Positions 25,623-32,812 of a stretch of DNA of 32,812 nt are shown here, one piece after another. Position 1 is the stretch's first letter; the number at the start of each line of letters is the position of its first letter. Location: IMG/VR virus record IMGVR_UViG_3300029259_000431, positions 1-32,812 of that record. One strand, 5' to 3'. Source of the DNA: a virus. Below the pieces are notes generated by a model that searched no databases, had not been told where the DNA came from, and saw nothing but the letters and a program-made list of their open reading frames with translations. The position numbers and the translations under genes are program-made.

Positions 25623-26597
25623 ATGGCTGCTTACAAAACATTAAATTCACAGGATATAATAATATCACCACTAGAGGTAACTAAGGGATTCTCATTTGAA
25701 GGGAGTGCCCTAATTACCTCTGATGTAGGTATCGATCGTTTTTTAGGAGCAAAAAATAGCCCCAACGTTTCAACCGGATACATAACAGAATATTCTCAAT
25801 CTGCTATATACAACTCTACACAACAACTGTACTATTCCAACTATATTTCTAGTAGTAATGGTGAGGTACAAAATGCAAATATACAATCCATCAACCCCGA
25901 TGGTACCGTAACAGGTCTAATAGCATCTAACGCATTTGAAAATTTTACCCAAACAGACCTAAACCCAGAAAAATACTGGCCTACAGGATCTGAAGAATAT
26001 ATAGGTGTAATGTCAATACCAAAATCATTATTTGGTGATTATATTCAACCTAATTCATTACTAATCACTACATTAAGCGGAAGCTATAAGGATGATGGTG
26101 AGGGTAGATTAATTAGAACAAATAATAATAAAACAATAGTAGTAGGTAATGTTACATACGCACAAGGTATGATTGTCTTTACTGGGGGTTCAAGAAAAGA
26201 AGGTACTAATAGAGATGCTTTATATGGAACGGCTAATTATGGCCAACCAGTATATGGTGGTAGACCAGTAGATAATAATGATGTAGAAAATTTTGTTGAA
26301 CAAACCGACATTAGCGTTTCTTTTTCATCGTCTTTTACTATTTATGAAACACAATATAAATGTACTATTGCAGAAAATGAGTTTAATTATACATTAAACC
26401 CATCTACAATTTCAAATACAAGTAATGACGGGGCAGTATACGAATATGTTTCCTCTTCATACTTTTCTCCATTTGTTACAACTGTAGGGTTATATAACAA
26501 CAATAATGAATTAGTAGCAGTTGGTAAGTTAGCTCAACCCCTTCCTACATCAAGAACTACTGATACAACAATTTTAATAAACATTGACAGACAATAA
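25623..26597 (+). CDS. Structural protein, 324 residues, paralogous C-terminus
   Basis: The N-terminus, AAYKTLNSQDIIISPLEVTK then GFSFEGSAL, differs from that of the previous gene, but residues about 250-324 (NEFNYTLNPSTIS, VTTVGLYNNNNELVAVGKLA) match its C-terminal module. The central part includes YIGVMSIPKSLFGDYIQPNS, then a glycine/tyrosine-rich stretch with YGTANYGQPVYGGRP. I chose ATG at 25623; another ATG at 25619 is in a different frame. Probable tail-appendage protein; the role of the module is unknown. Confidence 0.65.
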   Translation: MAAYKTLNSQDIIISPLEVTKGFSFEGSALITSDVGIDRFLGAKNSPNVSTGYITEYSQSAIYNSTQQLYYSNYISSSNGEVQNANIQSINPDGTVTGLIASNAFENFTQTDLNPEKYWPTGSEEYIGVMSIPKSLFGDYIQPNSLLITTLSGSYKDDGEGRLIRTNNNKTIVVGNVTYAQGMIVFTGGSRKEGTNRDALYGTANYGQPVYGGRPVDNNDVENFVEQTDISVSFSSSFTIYETQYKCTIAENEFNYTLNPSTISNTSNDGAVYEYVSSSYFSPFVTTVGLYNNNNELVAVGKLAQPLPTSRTTDTTILINIDRQ

Positions 26598-26606
26598 CCT
26601 TTTATA

Positions 26607-26616
26607 TATTTATAAC
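26607..26616 (+). promoter_or_regulatory. TATTTATAAC box before the collagen-like gene at 26638
   Basis: Exact TATTTATAAC ending 21 bases before the ATG, the longest distance of the seven. It starts ten bases after the stop of the previous block. Confidence 0.55.
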
Positions 26617-26637
26617 AAAACATAATACCAATTCACA

Positions 26638-28578
26638 ATGGCAAATACATTATCACTAACAGGCATAGTAACAAACCAAACAATTGAGGCATCTCAAGTT
26701 TCTCAATCAGTAGATGCATTTACAGGGGCAGAACCTTACGATATAACAATATCAGGATCCTTAGCATTACTGGGAACAGGTTCATTATCTACACAAGGTG
26801 TTGTAAAATTTGAAACTCTTGCTTCATCACCAAACCCAAATACCCTTAATGTATTAAACATTGATGCAAATGGAAACTTAACTTCAGGTGCACCAGGTAC
26901 AGGTACACAAGGTCAAAAAGGTAATATAGGTGCTCAAGGAATTAGAGGTTTAAATCCTACACTTGAAGCTGGAACCGCAACCGCTGTATGTTTTAATTTA
27001 GCACCAACAGTTATAACCGCAGGAACAGCAACAGCTAGAATATTTGACTTTTGCATACCAGTAGGTGCCCAAGGTACGCCTGGTATCTCTGTTCAAGGTG
27101 TAAGAGGTGCTCAAGGAATAAAAGGAGAAATAGGTGCTCAAGGAATAAAAGGAGAAATAGGTGCTCAAGGAATTAAAGGTATTCAAGGTATAAAAGGAAA
27201 TGTTGGTACTGGTGCTCAAGGTATAAAAGGTGCTCAAGGTATAAAAGGTATTCAAGGACTTACAGGTACCGGAGCAGCAGCAACAATAAACGTAAATAAC
27301 ACATCAACCCTAGCAGCAGGTGCTTCAGCAACAGTTACTAACATTGGGACATCTACAGCCGCATCATTAAATTTTGGAATACCTGCTGGTCAAAAAGGTG
27401 AAACAGGAGAAGGTGGTGGTCAAAAAGGTGAAAAAGGTGAAAGAGGTGCCCAAGGTATAAAAGGTGCTCAAGGTATAAAAGGTGCTCAAGGAATAAAAGG
27501 AGAAACAGGTCAAAAAGGTGCTCAAGGTATAAAAGGTGCTCAAGGAATAAAAGGTGCTCAAGGTATAAAAGGAAATGTTGGTACTGGTGCTCAAGGTATA
27601 AAAGGTGCTCAAGGTATAAAAGGTGCTCAAGGAATAAAAGGAGAAACAGGTCAAAAAGGTGCTCAAGGTATAAAAGGTGCTCAAGGAATAAAAGGTGCTC
27701 AAGGAATAAAAGGAGAAACAGGTCAAAAAGGTGTTCAAGGTATAAAAGGTGCTCAAGGTATAAAAGGTATTCAAGGACTTACAGGTACCGGAGCAGCAGC
27801 AACTCTAGCACCAGGTACAGCATCAACTCTAGCATTTGGCGTTACACCAACCGTTACCAACTCTGGAACTAGTGCTGCAGCAGTATTTGATTTTGGAATA
27901 CCTGCTGGTCAAAAAGGTGAAACAGGAGCAGGTGGTGGAGGAGCAGCAGCAGTAAACCCAGAAATAAGTAATACAATTAGATATATAGCATCAGCAGAAG
28001 CTTCAGGAAGAGAATGGCAAATGATGTCTACTGGAGATATATATAAAGATTTAACATATTCAAGATCAGCAGCAGTTGTAACAGTTACATCAACTGCCCA
28101 CGGTTTAACAAATGGTGATTTTATTGTAGTAAGAGGAGGAGTAGATACATATCTATATGTTGCTGTTTCAAACGTAAGTGCTAATAATTTTGATTATACA
28201 TCCGCATCATCAGGTACAGCAAACGGAACAGACGCCGCATACATACCAGCATTTGGAGTAAGTGTTTTTAGTAGTGTAACATCAACTGTTGTAATACCTT
28301 CAGCCGGAAATATTCAAATGATATCCATGGTAGTAGCAAGAGGATTAGATTATACTACTGATTTTATTTTAAATATGCCTGCTAACATAGAAAGTGGTGC
28401 GGGTTTAAATACAAGTGTAACTAATCAAAACCCACCAATGATTGCTTGTTTTAATTTATCAAATGGTGGTTTTATAACAGCAGTAACAGTTGAAGTAGAA
28501 ACAGGTTCAAATTTCTCTCGTTTTTCACTAGGTGGTTTACCTTCAGGTGTAAATAATTTAATGAGATTTCAATTTTAA
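26638..28578 (+). CDS. Collagen-like tail fibre protein, 646 residues
   Basis: Residues 1-80 form a non-repetitive head. Collagen-like Gly-X-Y tracts follow at about residues 84-105, 143-211 and 251-385, with a short one near 424-436, built mainly from GAQ and GIK triplets with GET, GQK and GEK. Between them lie three copies of a 41-residue beta module (26953-27075, 27277-27399, 27796-27918) ending IPAGQKG or IPVGAQG. The C-terminal 200 residues are a globular domain with VTSTAHGLTNGDFIVVRG, which resembles a small beta domain often found in phage fibre tips. Gly-X-Y tracts form trimeric triple helices, so this is probably an elongated trimeric fibre with receptor-binding tip. The host target is unknown. 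Confidence 0.8.
   Translation: MANTLSLTGIVTNQTIEASQVSQSVDAFTGAEPYDITISGSLALLGTGSLSTQGVVKFETLASSPNPNTLNVLNIDANGNLTSGAPGTGTQGQKGNIGAQGIRGLNPTLEAGTATAVCFNLAPTVITAGTATARIFDFCIPVGAQGTPGISVQGVRGAQGIKGEIGAQGIKGEIGAQGIKGIQGIKGNVGTGAQGIKGAQGIKGIQGLTGTGAAATINVNNTSTLAAGASATVTNIGTSTAASLNFGIPAGQKGETGEGGGQKGEKGERGAQGIKGAQGIKGAQGIKGETGQKGAQGIKGAQGIKGAQGIKGNVGTGAQGIKGAQGIKGAQGIKGETGQKGAQGIKGAQGIKGAQGIKGETGQKGVQGIKGAQGIKGIQGLTGTGAAATLAPGTASTLAFGVTPTVTNSGTSAAAVFDFGIPAGQKGETGAGGGGAAAVNPEISNTIRYIASAEASGREWQMMSTGDIYKDLTYSRSAAVVTVTSTAHGLTNGDFIVVRGGVDTYLYVAVSNVSANNFDYTSASSGTANGTDAAYIPAFGVSVFSSVTSTVVIPSAGNIQMISMVVARGLDYTTDFILNMPANIESGAGLNTSVTNQNPPMIACFNLSNGGFITAVTVEVETGSNFSRFSLGGLPSGVNNLMRFQF
27064..27792 (+). repeat. 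Collagen-coding 18-base repeats in the first fibre gene
   Basis: Two tracts (27064-27275 and 27388-27792, split by a 41-codon module) are built from the 18-base unit GGTGCTCAAGGTATAAAA and its synonymous form with GGAATAAAA, interrupted by units encoding GETGQKG and GNVGTG. Units are nearly identical at DNA level, pointing to recent expansion. Confidence 0.9.
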
Positions 28579-28607
28579 TTTAAAACCAATAAAACACATT
28601 TAAAACA

Positions 28608-29624
28608 ATGGCATACAAAAAACAACTTTTTATTGGAAAGATATCAAGTTTCACCCCACAATATAACAATGTAGTATTCATAAATGGTACTATACAATCG
28701 GGGCAATCAACTATAACAGGAATAACACCACAAAGTGGAGTCCAAGATGTGAGTCTATTAAGAGTAGGTATGTCGATACAATCTTTTGGTGGAGGGTATG
28801 CTTCAAATCCTACTATTCTTAGTATAGATAGTTCAACACAAATAACAGTAAACCAAACCGCAACAGCTAATGTAACAAATGTATTTGGAGCTTCTTTACC
28901 AGAAGGTAAATACTTTTTTAACTCAGCATCCCTTTTAGACCCACAACAAATAGTTACTGTAAATAGTATTACAGGTAGTTTAGATGGGAATTATAATGCA
29001 TCCCTATCTCCAGCGTATGCTGTTGTAGGACAAGCTTCAACTAGTCTTGGTGGTACACAAATTCTTGGTAAATTTTTTAATTACAAAATAACAGAAGTAA
29101 CATATAGAGATTTAGGCTCTGCAGAAATATCAGCATTCATAGAATGGGGAGGAGAAGGTACAGAAGCAGATAGTGGAAATGCTTTATTATCATCTAATAA
29201 TCAAACATTAGCTATTGGCGCAATGTCAGAAACAGCTTCTGCTGTAACAATATTTGACCCTAGTTATATTACAGGAACAACAGCAGGTTCGTCTGTAGCA
29301 GGTTACCAACAAACAGTTGTTGGGGTAATAGATCAGGCAATAACTTCTTCAGTAGGAACAGGTTTCCCATTTACAGGATCAGCAGAAATTACAGGTTCAT
29401 TAGCTGTAACAGGTAGCAATCTTGTTTTGTTAGACAGTGTTAGTGAATTTAAAGTAACAGAAACTACAGGAAATCTTGATTTAATAAAAATAAAGGGTAG
29501 TACTGGAGCCATTAATTTTAATGCTTATGCCGATGCCGCTACAAAACCAACCCCACTTGCCGGAGGAATTTATTTTACCGAAACAGCATTCTTTGTAGCT
29601 CTTGATGAACCTACAGAACCATAA
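28608..29624 (+). CDS. Probable fibre or fibre-associated structural protein, 338 residues
   Basis: A beta-rich product starting MAYKKQLFIGKISSFTPQYN. Its C-terminal third (FTGSAEITGSLAVTGSNLVL, then a KVTETTGNLDLIKIKGSTGA stretch) has the repeating T-G-S beta pattern of elongated fibre shafts, and the end is ETAFFVALDEPTEP. No enzyme motif is seen. It lies between two fibre-like genes 30 bases after the first. The leader is AAAACACATTTAAAACA with no Shine-Dalgarno sequence. Likely a fibre or adaptor, not firmly identified. Confidence 0.6.
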   Translation: MAYKKQLFIGKISSFTPQYNNVVFINGTIQSGQSTITGITPQSGVQDVSLLRVGMSIQSFGGGYASNPTILSIDSSTQITVNQTATANVTNVFGASLPEGKYFFNSASLLDPQQIVTVNSITGSLDGNYNASLSPAYAVVGQASTSLGGTQILGKFFNYKITEVTYRDLGSAEISAFIEWGGEGTEADSGNALLSSNNQTLAIGAMSETASAVTIFDPSYITGTTAGSSVAGYQQTVVGVIDQAITSSVGTGFPFTGSAEITGSLAVTGSNLVLLDSVSEFKVTETTGNLDLIKIKGSTGAINFNAYADAATKPTPLAGGIYFTETAFFVALDEPTEP

Positions 29625-29697
29625 AAAAATAATATTAAAAAATAGGTTGTATATGTATAATAAATTAACAATAATAAACTAAAAAAAACAAAAATCA

Positions 29698-31302
29698 ATG
29701 GCAACTTGGAAAAAAGTAATCGTATCCGGATCGTCAGCAGCACTTAGTGCACTGACATTAGATACAGCCTTACCCGTAGCCTCGGGTGGTACAGGAGCAG
29801 CAACACTTACAGATGGTGGTGTGCTTCTAGGTAGTGGAACCGGTGCAGTAACTGCTCTTGGTCAAGCTACAAACGGTCAATTAATAATCGGTTCTACCGG
29901 AGCAGATCCTGTATTAGCAACCCTTACTGGTAGCGCAAATATTACAGTAACAAATACAGCAGGAGCAATTACTATTTCTGCTTCAGGATTAGGTTCAGGT
30001 ACAGTACAAAATGTTACTGGTACTGGTAATGTAAATGGAATTACATTAACTGACGATGGAGATAGTGTAGATCCAACTCTAACATTAGGTGGTACATTAG
30101 CAAACGTTACAAATGCTCAATTATCTAACAGTTCAGTAACACTAGGAACTACCTCAGTAGCTTTAGGTGCAACAGCAGCTACAATTGCTGGTTTAACACT
30201 TACAGGTGCAGTCGTAACAGGTTCATTTAATGGAACATTTACAGGAACTACCGATTTACCAGACTTAGTATCAGGAGATGGTTTAACAGGTGGACCATAT
30301 GATGGTTCATTAACAAAAACTTTCGCAGTAGGAGCGGGTACAGGAATTACAGTAGCAGCGGATACAGTAGGTATTTCAGATGGAGGAGTTACAGCAACTC
30401 AATTAGCAACTTCAGTTGCAGGAGCAGGTTTATCAGGTGGTGCTGGAACAGCATTATCCGTAGGAGTAGATGATACTTCAATTGAAATTACTACTGATGC
30501 CTTAAATGTAAAAGCATTAGGTATTAGTAATGGTATGTTAGGTGGAAGTATTACAAATGCTAAATTATCAAACAGTAGCATAACTTTAGGAACTACAGCA
30601 GTAGCTTTAGGTGCAACAGCAGCTACAATTGCTGGTTTAACACTTACAGGTGCAGTCGTAACAGGTTCATTTTCAGGAGATGGTTCAAATTTAACAGGTG
30701 TAGGTGCATCCTTAGATACTACAGGTAATACGGGTGCAGGTACTATTAACTTAACAACCCAAGGTTTAGCAGTAACAGGTACAGGAGCAATTGCTACAGT
30801 AGCAGCAGCACAAGGTATTGCAATTTCAGTAGCAGATGCAGCAGCAGGAACCAAAGGTGTAGCTCAATTCTCCAATTCTAATTTTTCAGTAACAAATGGA
30901 GATGTAAGTTTAGCACAAGACGTAAGCATTGGTCGAGATTTAGTAGTTACTAGAAACTTAACAGTTGTAGGTACAGCATCATTTAACAATGAGACAAATT
31001 TAGATGTAGCAGATAGATTTATTAGAATGGCTTCTGGTTCAGAAGCTACTGGAGATGGTGGTATTGCAATTCAACAAACTGGACCTACAGATGCAGAAGC
31101 ATTTGGGTGGGATTCAAATATAGCTCGTTGGGGTGTAACAGGATCATTCGATGCAGCACAAAACTCTCTAGTACCAGATGCATTTTTCTCTTTAATAACA
31201 GACGGTGGGGCTTCTAACGACCCAACAGCAACACCAACTAAGTATACAAAGAACGGTAACATGTTTATTGGAGGAGATGATAACATCTGGATTTATTCAT
31301 AA
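29698..31302 (+). CDS. Beta-repeat tail fibre protein, 534 residues
   Basis: The N-terminus MATWKKVIVSGSSA resembles that of the gene at 31828 (MAVEWKEVVVSGSDA), suggesting a shared docking segment. Residues about 22-110 carry LPVASGGTGAATLTDGGVLL, a GGTGAAT signature frequent in phage fibre shafts. The middle is made of low-complexity beta repeats with two copies of ALGATAATIAGLTLTGAVVT (about residues 155-177 and 303-325), encoded by a 74-base perfect DNA repeat. The C-terminal 120 residues (NLDVADRFIRMASGSEATGD and on to GNMFIGGDDNIWIYS) are non-repetitive and may be the tip. Probable trimeric fibre. The 73-base gap before it has no TATTTATAAC box. Confidence 0.7.
   Translation: MATWKKVIVSGSSAALSALTLDTALPVASGGTGAATLTDGGVLLGSGTGAVTALGQATNGQLIIGSTGADPVLATLTGSANITVTNTAGAITISASGLGSGTVQNVTGTGNVNGITLTDDGDSVDPTLTLGGTLANVTNAQLSNSSVTLGTTSVALGATAATIAGLTLTGAVVTGSFNGTFTGTTDLPDLVSGDGLTGGPYDGSLTKTFAVGAGTGITVAADTVGISDGGVTATQLATSVAGAGLSGGAGTALSVGVDDTSIEITTDALNVKALGISNGMLGGSITNAKLSNSSITLGTTAVALGATAATIAGLTLTGAVVTGSFSGDGSNLTGVGASLDTTGNTGAGTINLTTQGLAVTGTGAIATVAAAQGIAISVADAAAGTKGVAQFSNSNFSVTNGDVSLAQDVSIGRDLVVTRNLTVVGTASFNNETNLDVADRFIRMASGSEATGDGGIAIQQTGPTDAEAFGWDSNIARWGVTGSFDAAQNSLVPDAFFSLITDGGASNDPTATPTKYTKNGNMFIGGDDNIWIYS
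30155..30228 (+). repeat. 74-base direct repeat, copy 1
   Basis: Bases 30155-30228 are identical to 30599-30672, in the same frame and 444 bases (148 codons) apart, inside the fibre gene at 29698. Sequence just outside the repeat diverges. Confidence 0.95.
30599..30672 (+). repeat. 74-base direct repeat, copy 2
   Basis: Second perfect copy of 30155-30228. Recombination between the copies would delete 148 codons of the shaft in frame. Confidence 0.95.
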
Positions 31303-31320
31303 TTTACAATTAAGTAAAAT

Positions 31321-31536
31321 ATGGGTTTTGAAAGTGGACATATAGAAAAAGGAATGGTAGATCTTAGACAAGGTCTACCAGCCTTATCTATAGAAGAAAT
31401 AAATTTTTTACTATATTTTATAGGTGAATCAAGTTTTAAAGGTAAAGATATGGAAAGGATTTATTCCCTGTCCCTAAAATTAAATAGTATATTACAATAT
31501 CAATTAAAAATAAATGAAAAATTATCAAATCAATAA
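31321..31536 (+). CDS. Small helical protein, 71 residues (sister of the next gene)
   Basis: The protein starts MGFESGHIEKGMVDLRQGLP and continues ALSIEEINFLLYFIGES, then a GKDMERIYSLSLKLNSIL helix. Residues about 21-58 align without gaps to residues about 9-46 of the next gene's product, sharing a Leu-Thr/Ser-x-x-Glu-Ile start, a Gly-x-Asp turn and a Leu-x-x-Lys-x-Asn-Ser end. It is soluble and helical. Its place between fibre genes suggests a fibre chaperone or adaptor, which is inference; no family is named. Confidence 0.65.
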   Translation: MGFESGHIEKGMVDLRQGLPALSIEEINFLLYFIGESSFKGKDMERIYSLSLKLNSILQYQLKINEKLSNQ

Positions 31537-31560
31537 TTAATTATTTAAAAAAAAGTTATT

Positions 31561-31776
31561 ATGGAAGCAGAGTTATATTCATTAGAAAACCTAACACTTA
31601 GAGAAATTAAAGCACTAAGAACAGGACTAAACCATATCCAGATTACGGGCATAGATGCTTTTTTTGTGGGTACATTACAAATTAAAGTTAATAGTCAAAT
31701 CGAAGAAATTGAAAACCATTTAAATTCCCCACAACCAAAATCTATACCAAAAACTTCGGTATTGAAAACTCCATAA
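31561..31776 (+). CDS. Small helical protein, 71 residues (sister of the previous gene)
   Basis: It begins MEAELYSLENLTLREIKALR and carries a GIDAFFVGTLQIKVNSQIEE helix; the last 18 residues are a Pro/Ser/Lys-rich tail absent from its sister. The likely duplication and tight spacing (24 bases) support both genes as real. It ends 27 bases before a TATTTATCAC box, so it closes the block headed at 26638. Function is unknown. Confidence 0.65.
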   Translation: MEAELYSLENLTLREIKALRTGLNHIQITGIDAFFVGTLQIKVNSQIEEIENHLNSPQPKSIPKTSVLKTP

Positions 31777-31803
31777 CCTTAATAACCTAAAGACAAACCC
31801 TCA

Positions 31804-31813
31804 TATTTATCAC
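31804..31813 (+). promoter_or_regulatory. TATTTATCAC box before the second collagen-like gene
   Basis: A one-base variant (TATTTATCAC) of the shared box, ending 14 bases before the ATG at 31828. It has the same placement between gene blocks as the exact copies, but the mismatch lowers confidence. Confidence 0.4.
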
Positions 31814-31827
31814 ATATATATTAGAAT

Positions 31828-32812
31828 ATGGCAGTAGAATGGAAAGAAGTAGTAGTAAGTGGATCAGATGCACATTTAAAATCTATAATAGTAGAAACCA
31901 ATGTTACAGTTACTGGTAGTGTAGGAATTAAAGGTGCTCTTAAAGATACTACAAATGGAGCAGGTACCACAGGACAAGTATTAAGTTCCACTGTAACTGG
32001 AATAAGTTGGATAGATGCTGCTAGTGGTCAAAAAGGTGATAAAGGTGATAAAGGTGCTCAAGGTATTCAAGGTGCTCAAGGTCTTCAAGGTATTCAAAGC
32101 CCACAAGGTATTCAAGGTACGAATGGTACAAGTATAGTAGGCCCACAAGGTATAAAAGGTGATAAAGGAGAAATAGGTGCTCAAGGAATTAAAGGTGCTC
32201 AAGGTATAAAAGGTGAAATAGGTGCTCAAGGTCTTCAAGGTACTGAGGGTAACTTTGGAGGTGCCTCATTTGAATACTTATTTAATACTCAAATAAGCGA
32301 CGTAGATCCTGGAAGTGGTAAATTAAGCATAAACAATTCCTCAGACCAAACTTCAGCAACTAAATTATTTATAGATGTTGTAGATGAAAATGGTGTGGAT
32401 ATTACATCATTCCTTCAAACTTTAAAAGATGTGTCCTCAACTATTAAGGGATATGTTCGTATCTCTGAGCAAACAAATGCACAAATATTTTTATTATACC
32501 AAATAACGGCATTAACCGATAACACCACCTATTGGACTATAGACGTATCAAATCAAGCAGCCTCCTCCACGATGCCTTTTATGATAAATAATGAAGATTT
32601 ATTAGTATCATTTATTGCAAACGGAGACCAAGGTCAAAAAGGTGATAAGGGTGAAAAAGGTGCTCAAGGTATAAAAGGTGCTCAAGGTATAAAAGGTGCT
32701 CAAGGAATAAAAGGTGCTCAAGGTATAAAAGGTGCTCAAGGAATAAAAGGTGCTCAAGGTATAAAAGGTGCTCAAGGAATAAAAGGAGAAACAGGTCAAA
32801 AAGGTGCTCAAG
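31828..32812 (+). CDS. Second collagen-like fibre protein (3' end outside window)
   Basis: The frame from ATG 31828 is open to the window edge (328 codons and one base). Residues 1-65 are a head starting MAVEWKEVVVSGSDA, like that of the gene at 29698. A Gly-X-Y tract at about 68-147 (GQKGDKGDKGAQGIQ and on) has one Gly-to-Ser break (AGC at 32098-32100) and a short non-collagen insert near TNGTSIVG. A globular beta domain follows at about 150-266 (FEYLFNTQISDVDPGSGKLS onward). A second tract of GAQGIKG repeats begins at about residue 268 and continues past the edge. It is likely a second trimeric fibre, or an alternative to the first. Confidence 0.8.
   Translation, partial: MAVEWKEVVVSGSDAHLKSIIVETNVTVTGSVGIKGALKDTTNGAGTTGQVLSSTVTGISWIDAASGQKGDKGDKGAQGIQGAQGLQGIQSPQGIQGTNGTSIVGPQGIKGDKGEIGAQGIKGAQGIKGEIGAQGLQGTEGNFGGASFEYLFNTQISDVDPGSGKLSINNSSDQTSATKLFIDVVDENGVDITSFLQTLKDVSSTIKGYVRISEQTNAQIFLLYQITALTDNTTYWTIDVSNQAASSTMPFMINNEDLLVSFIANGDQGQKGDKGEKGAQGIKGAQGIKGAQGIKGAQGIKGAQGIKGAQGIKGAQGIKGETGQKGAQ
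32629..32812 (+). repeat. Collagen-coding 18-base repeats in the second fibre gene
   Basis: From 32659 the 18-base unit GGTGCTCAAGGTATAAAA alternates for part of the tract with its synonymous partner GGTGCTCAAGGAATAAAA, giving a 36-base higher-order unit. The last 70 bases (32743-32812) are identical to 27457-27526 in the first fibre gene. Confidence 0.9.

Noticed and set aside
26998-27774. Long minus-strand frames rich in LSTFYTLSTF
   Set aside because: They are the reverse-strand shadow of the collagen repeat; their repeats follow the 18-base unit and they have no start context.
29656-29661. A TATAAT -10 box before the fibre gene at 29698
   Set aside because: TATAAT is expected often by chance in DNA this A/T-rich, and no matching -35 element or repeated use was seen.
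30399-30854. A 151-codon minus-strand frame inside the fibre gene
   Set aside because: Low-complexity Ala/Val/Pro composition produced by the antisense of Ala/Thr/Gly repeats.
26638-32812. A diversity-generating retroelement in the fibre genes
   Set aside because: No reverse transcriptase or template repeat with adenine-specific differences is visible; the repeats are collagen units and shaft duplications with synonymous differences.

Overview
The window reads as a near-contiguous stretch of a large tailed bacteriophage genome (Caudoviricetes, contractile-tail, T4-like baseplate logic). Every gene I can support lies on the + strand, genes are packed with gaps of 0 to 30 bases or overlaps of 1 to 4 bases, and the base composition is strongly A+T rich. 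Start codons are preceded by A/T/C-rich leaders with almost no Shine-Dalgarno sequence. In established knowledge that pattern fits a Bacteroidota (Flavobacteriia-like) host, but the host is an inference. No integrase, repressor, tRNA, CRISPR or insertion sequence was seen.

Region 1 (1-5119) holds accessory and regulatory genes: the tail end of an upstream gene, a DUF932-type protein, a T5orf172/GIY-YIG-like protein, an FkbM-type methyltransferase carrying a 33-base in-frame direct repeat at its start, three very small genes (46, 57 and 57 codons), two small helical proteins, an HD-domain phosphohydrolase, a membrane-anchored coiled-coil protein, and a small sigma factor resembling the T4 gp55 late sigma.

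Region 2 (5157-12716) is the tail hub and baseplate wedge module: a small helical protein, a gp5-like spike with an OB-like N-terminus and repetitive beta C-terminus, a hub-cluster protein that joins a carboxypeptidase-regulatory-like domain to hydrophobic helices, a small protein, gp25-like and gp6-like wedge proteins, and two further probable baseplate proteins.

Region 3 (12716-26597) is dominated by two giant structural proteins (1926 and 1769 residues), followed by three smaller conserved tail-tip or appendage proteins, two of which share a C-terminal module.

Region 4 (26638-32812) is a fibre locus: two genes with collagen-like Gly-X-Y repeats (the second runs off the window), two beta-rich fibre-like proteins between them, and a pair of 71-residue sister genes. 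Long identical DNA repeats within and between these genes make the locus prone to recombination.

A shared 10-base motif, TATTTATAAC or a one-base variant, sits 1 to 21 bases before seven start codons (2547, 5157, 8367, 18557, 23897, 26638, 31828), each at the head of a gene block. The simplest reading is a phage-specific late promoter, with the gp55-like sigma at 4397-5119 as candidate reader. Its core is the reverse complement of the T4 late box TATAAATA. I could not run searches; all family names come from reading motifs by eye.
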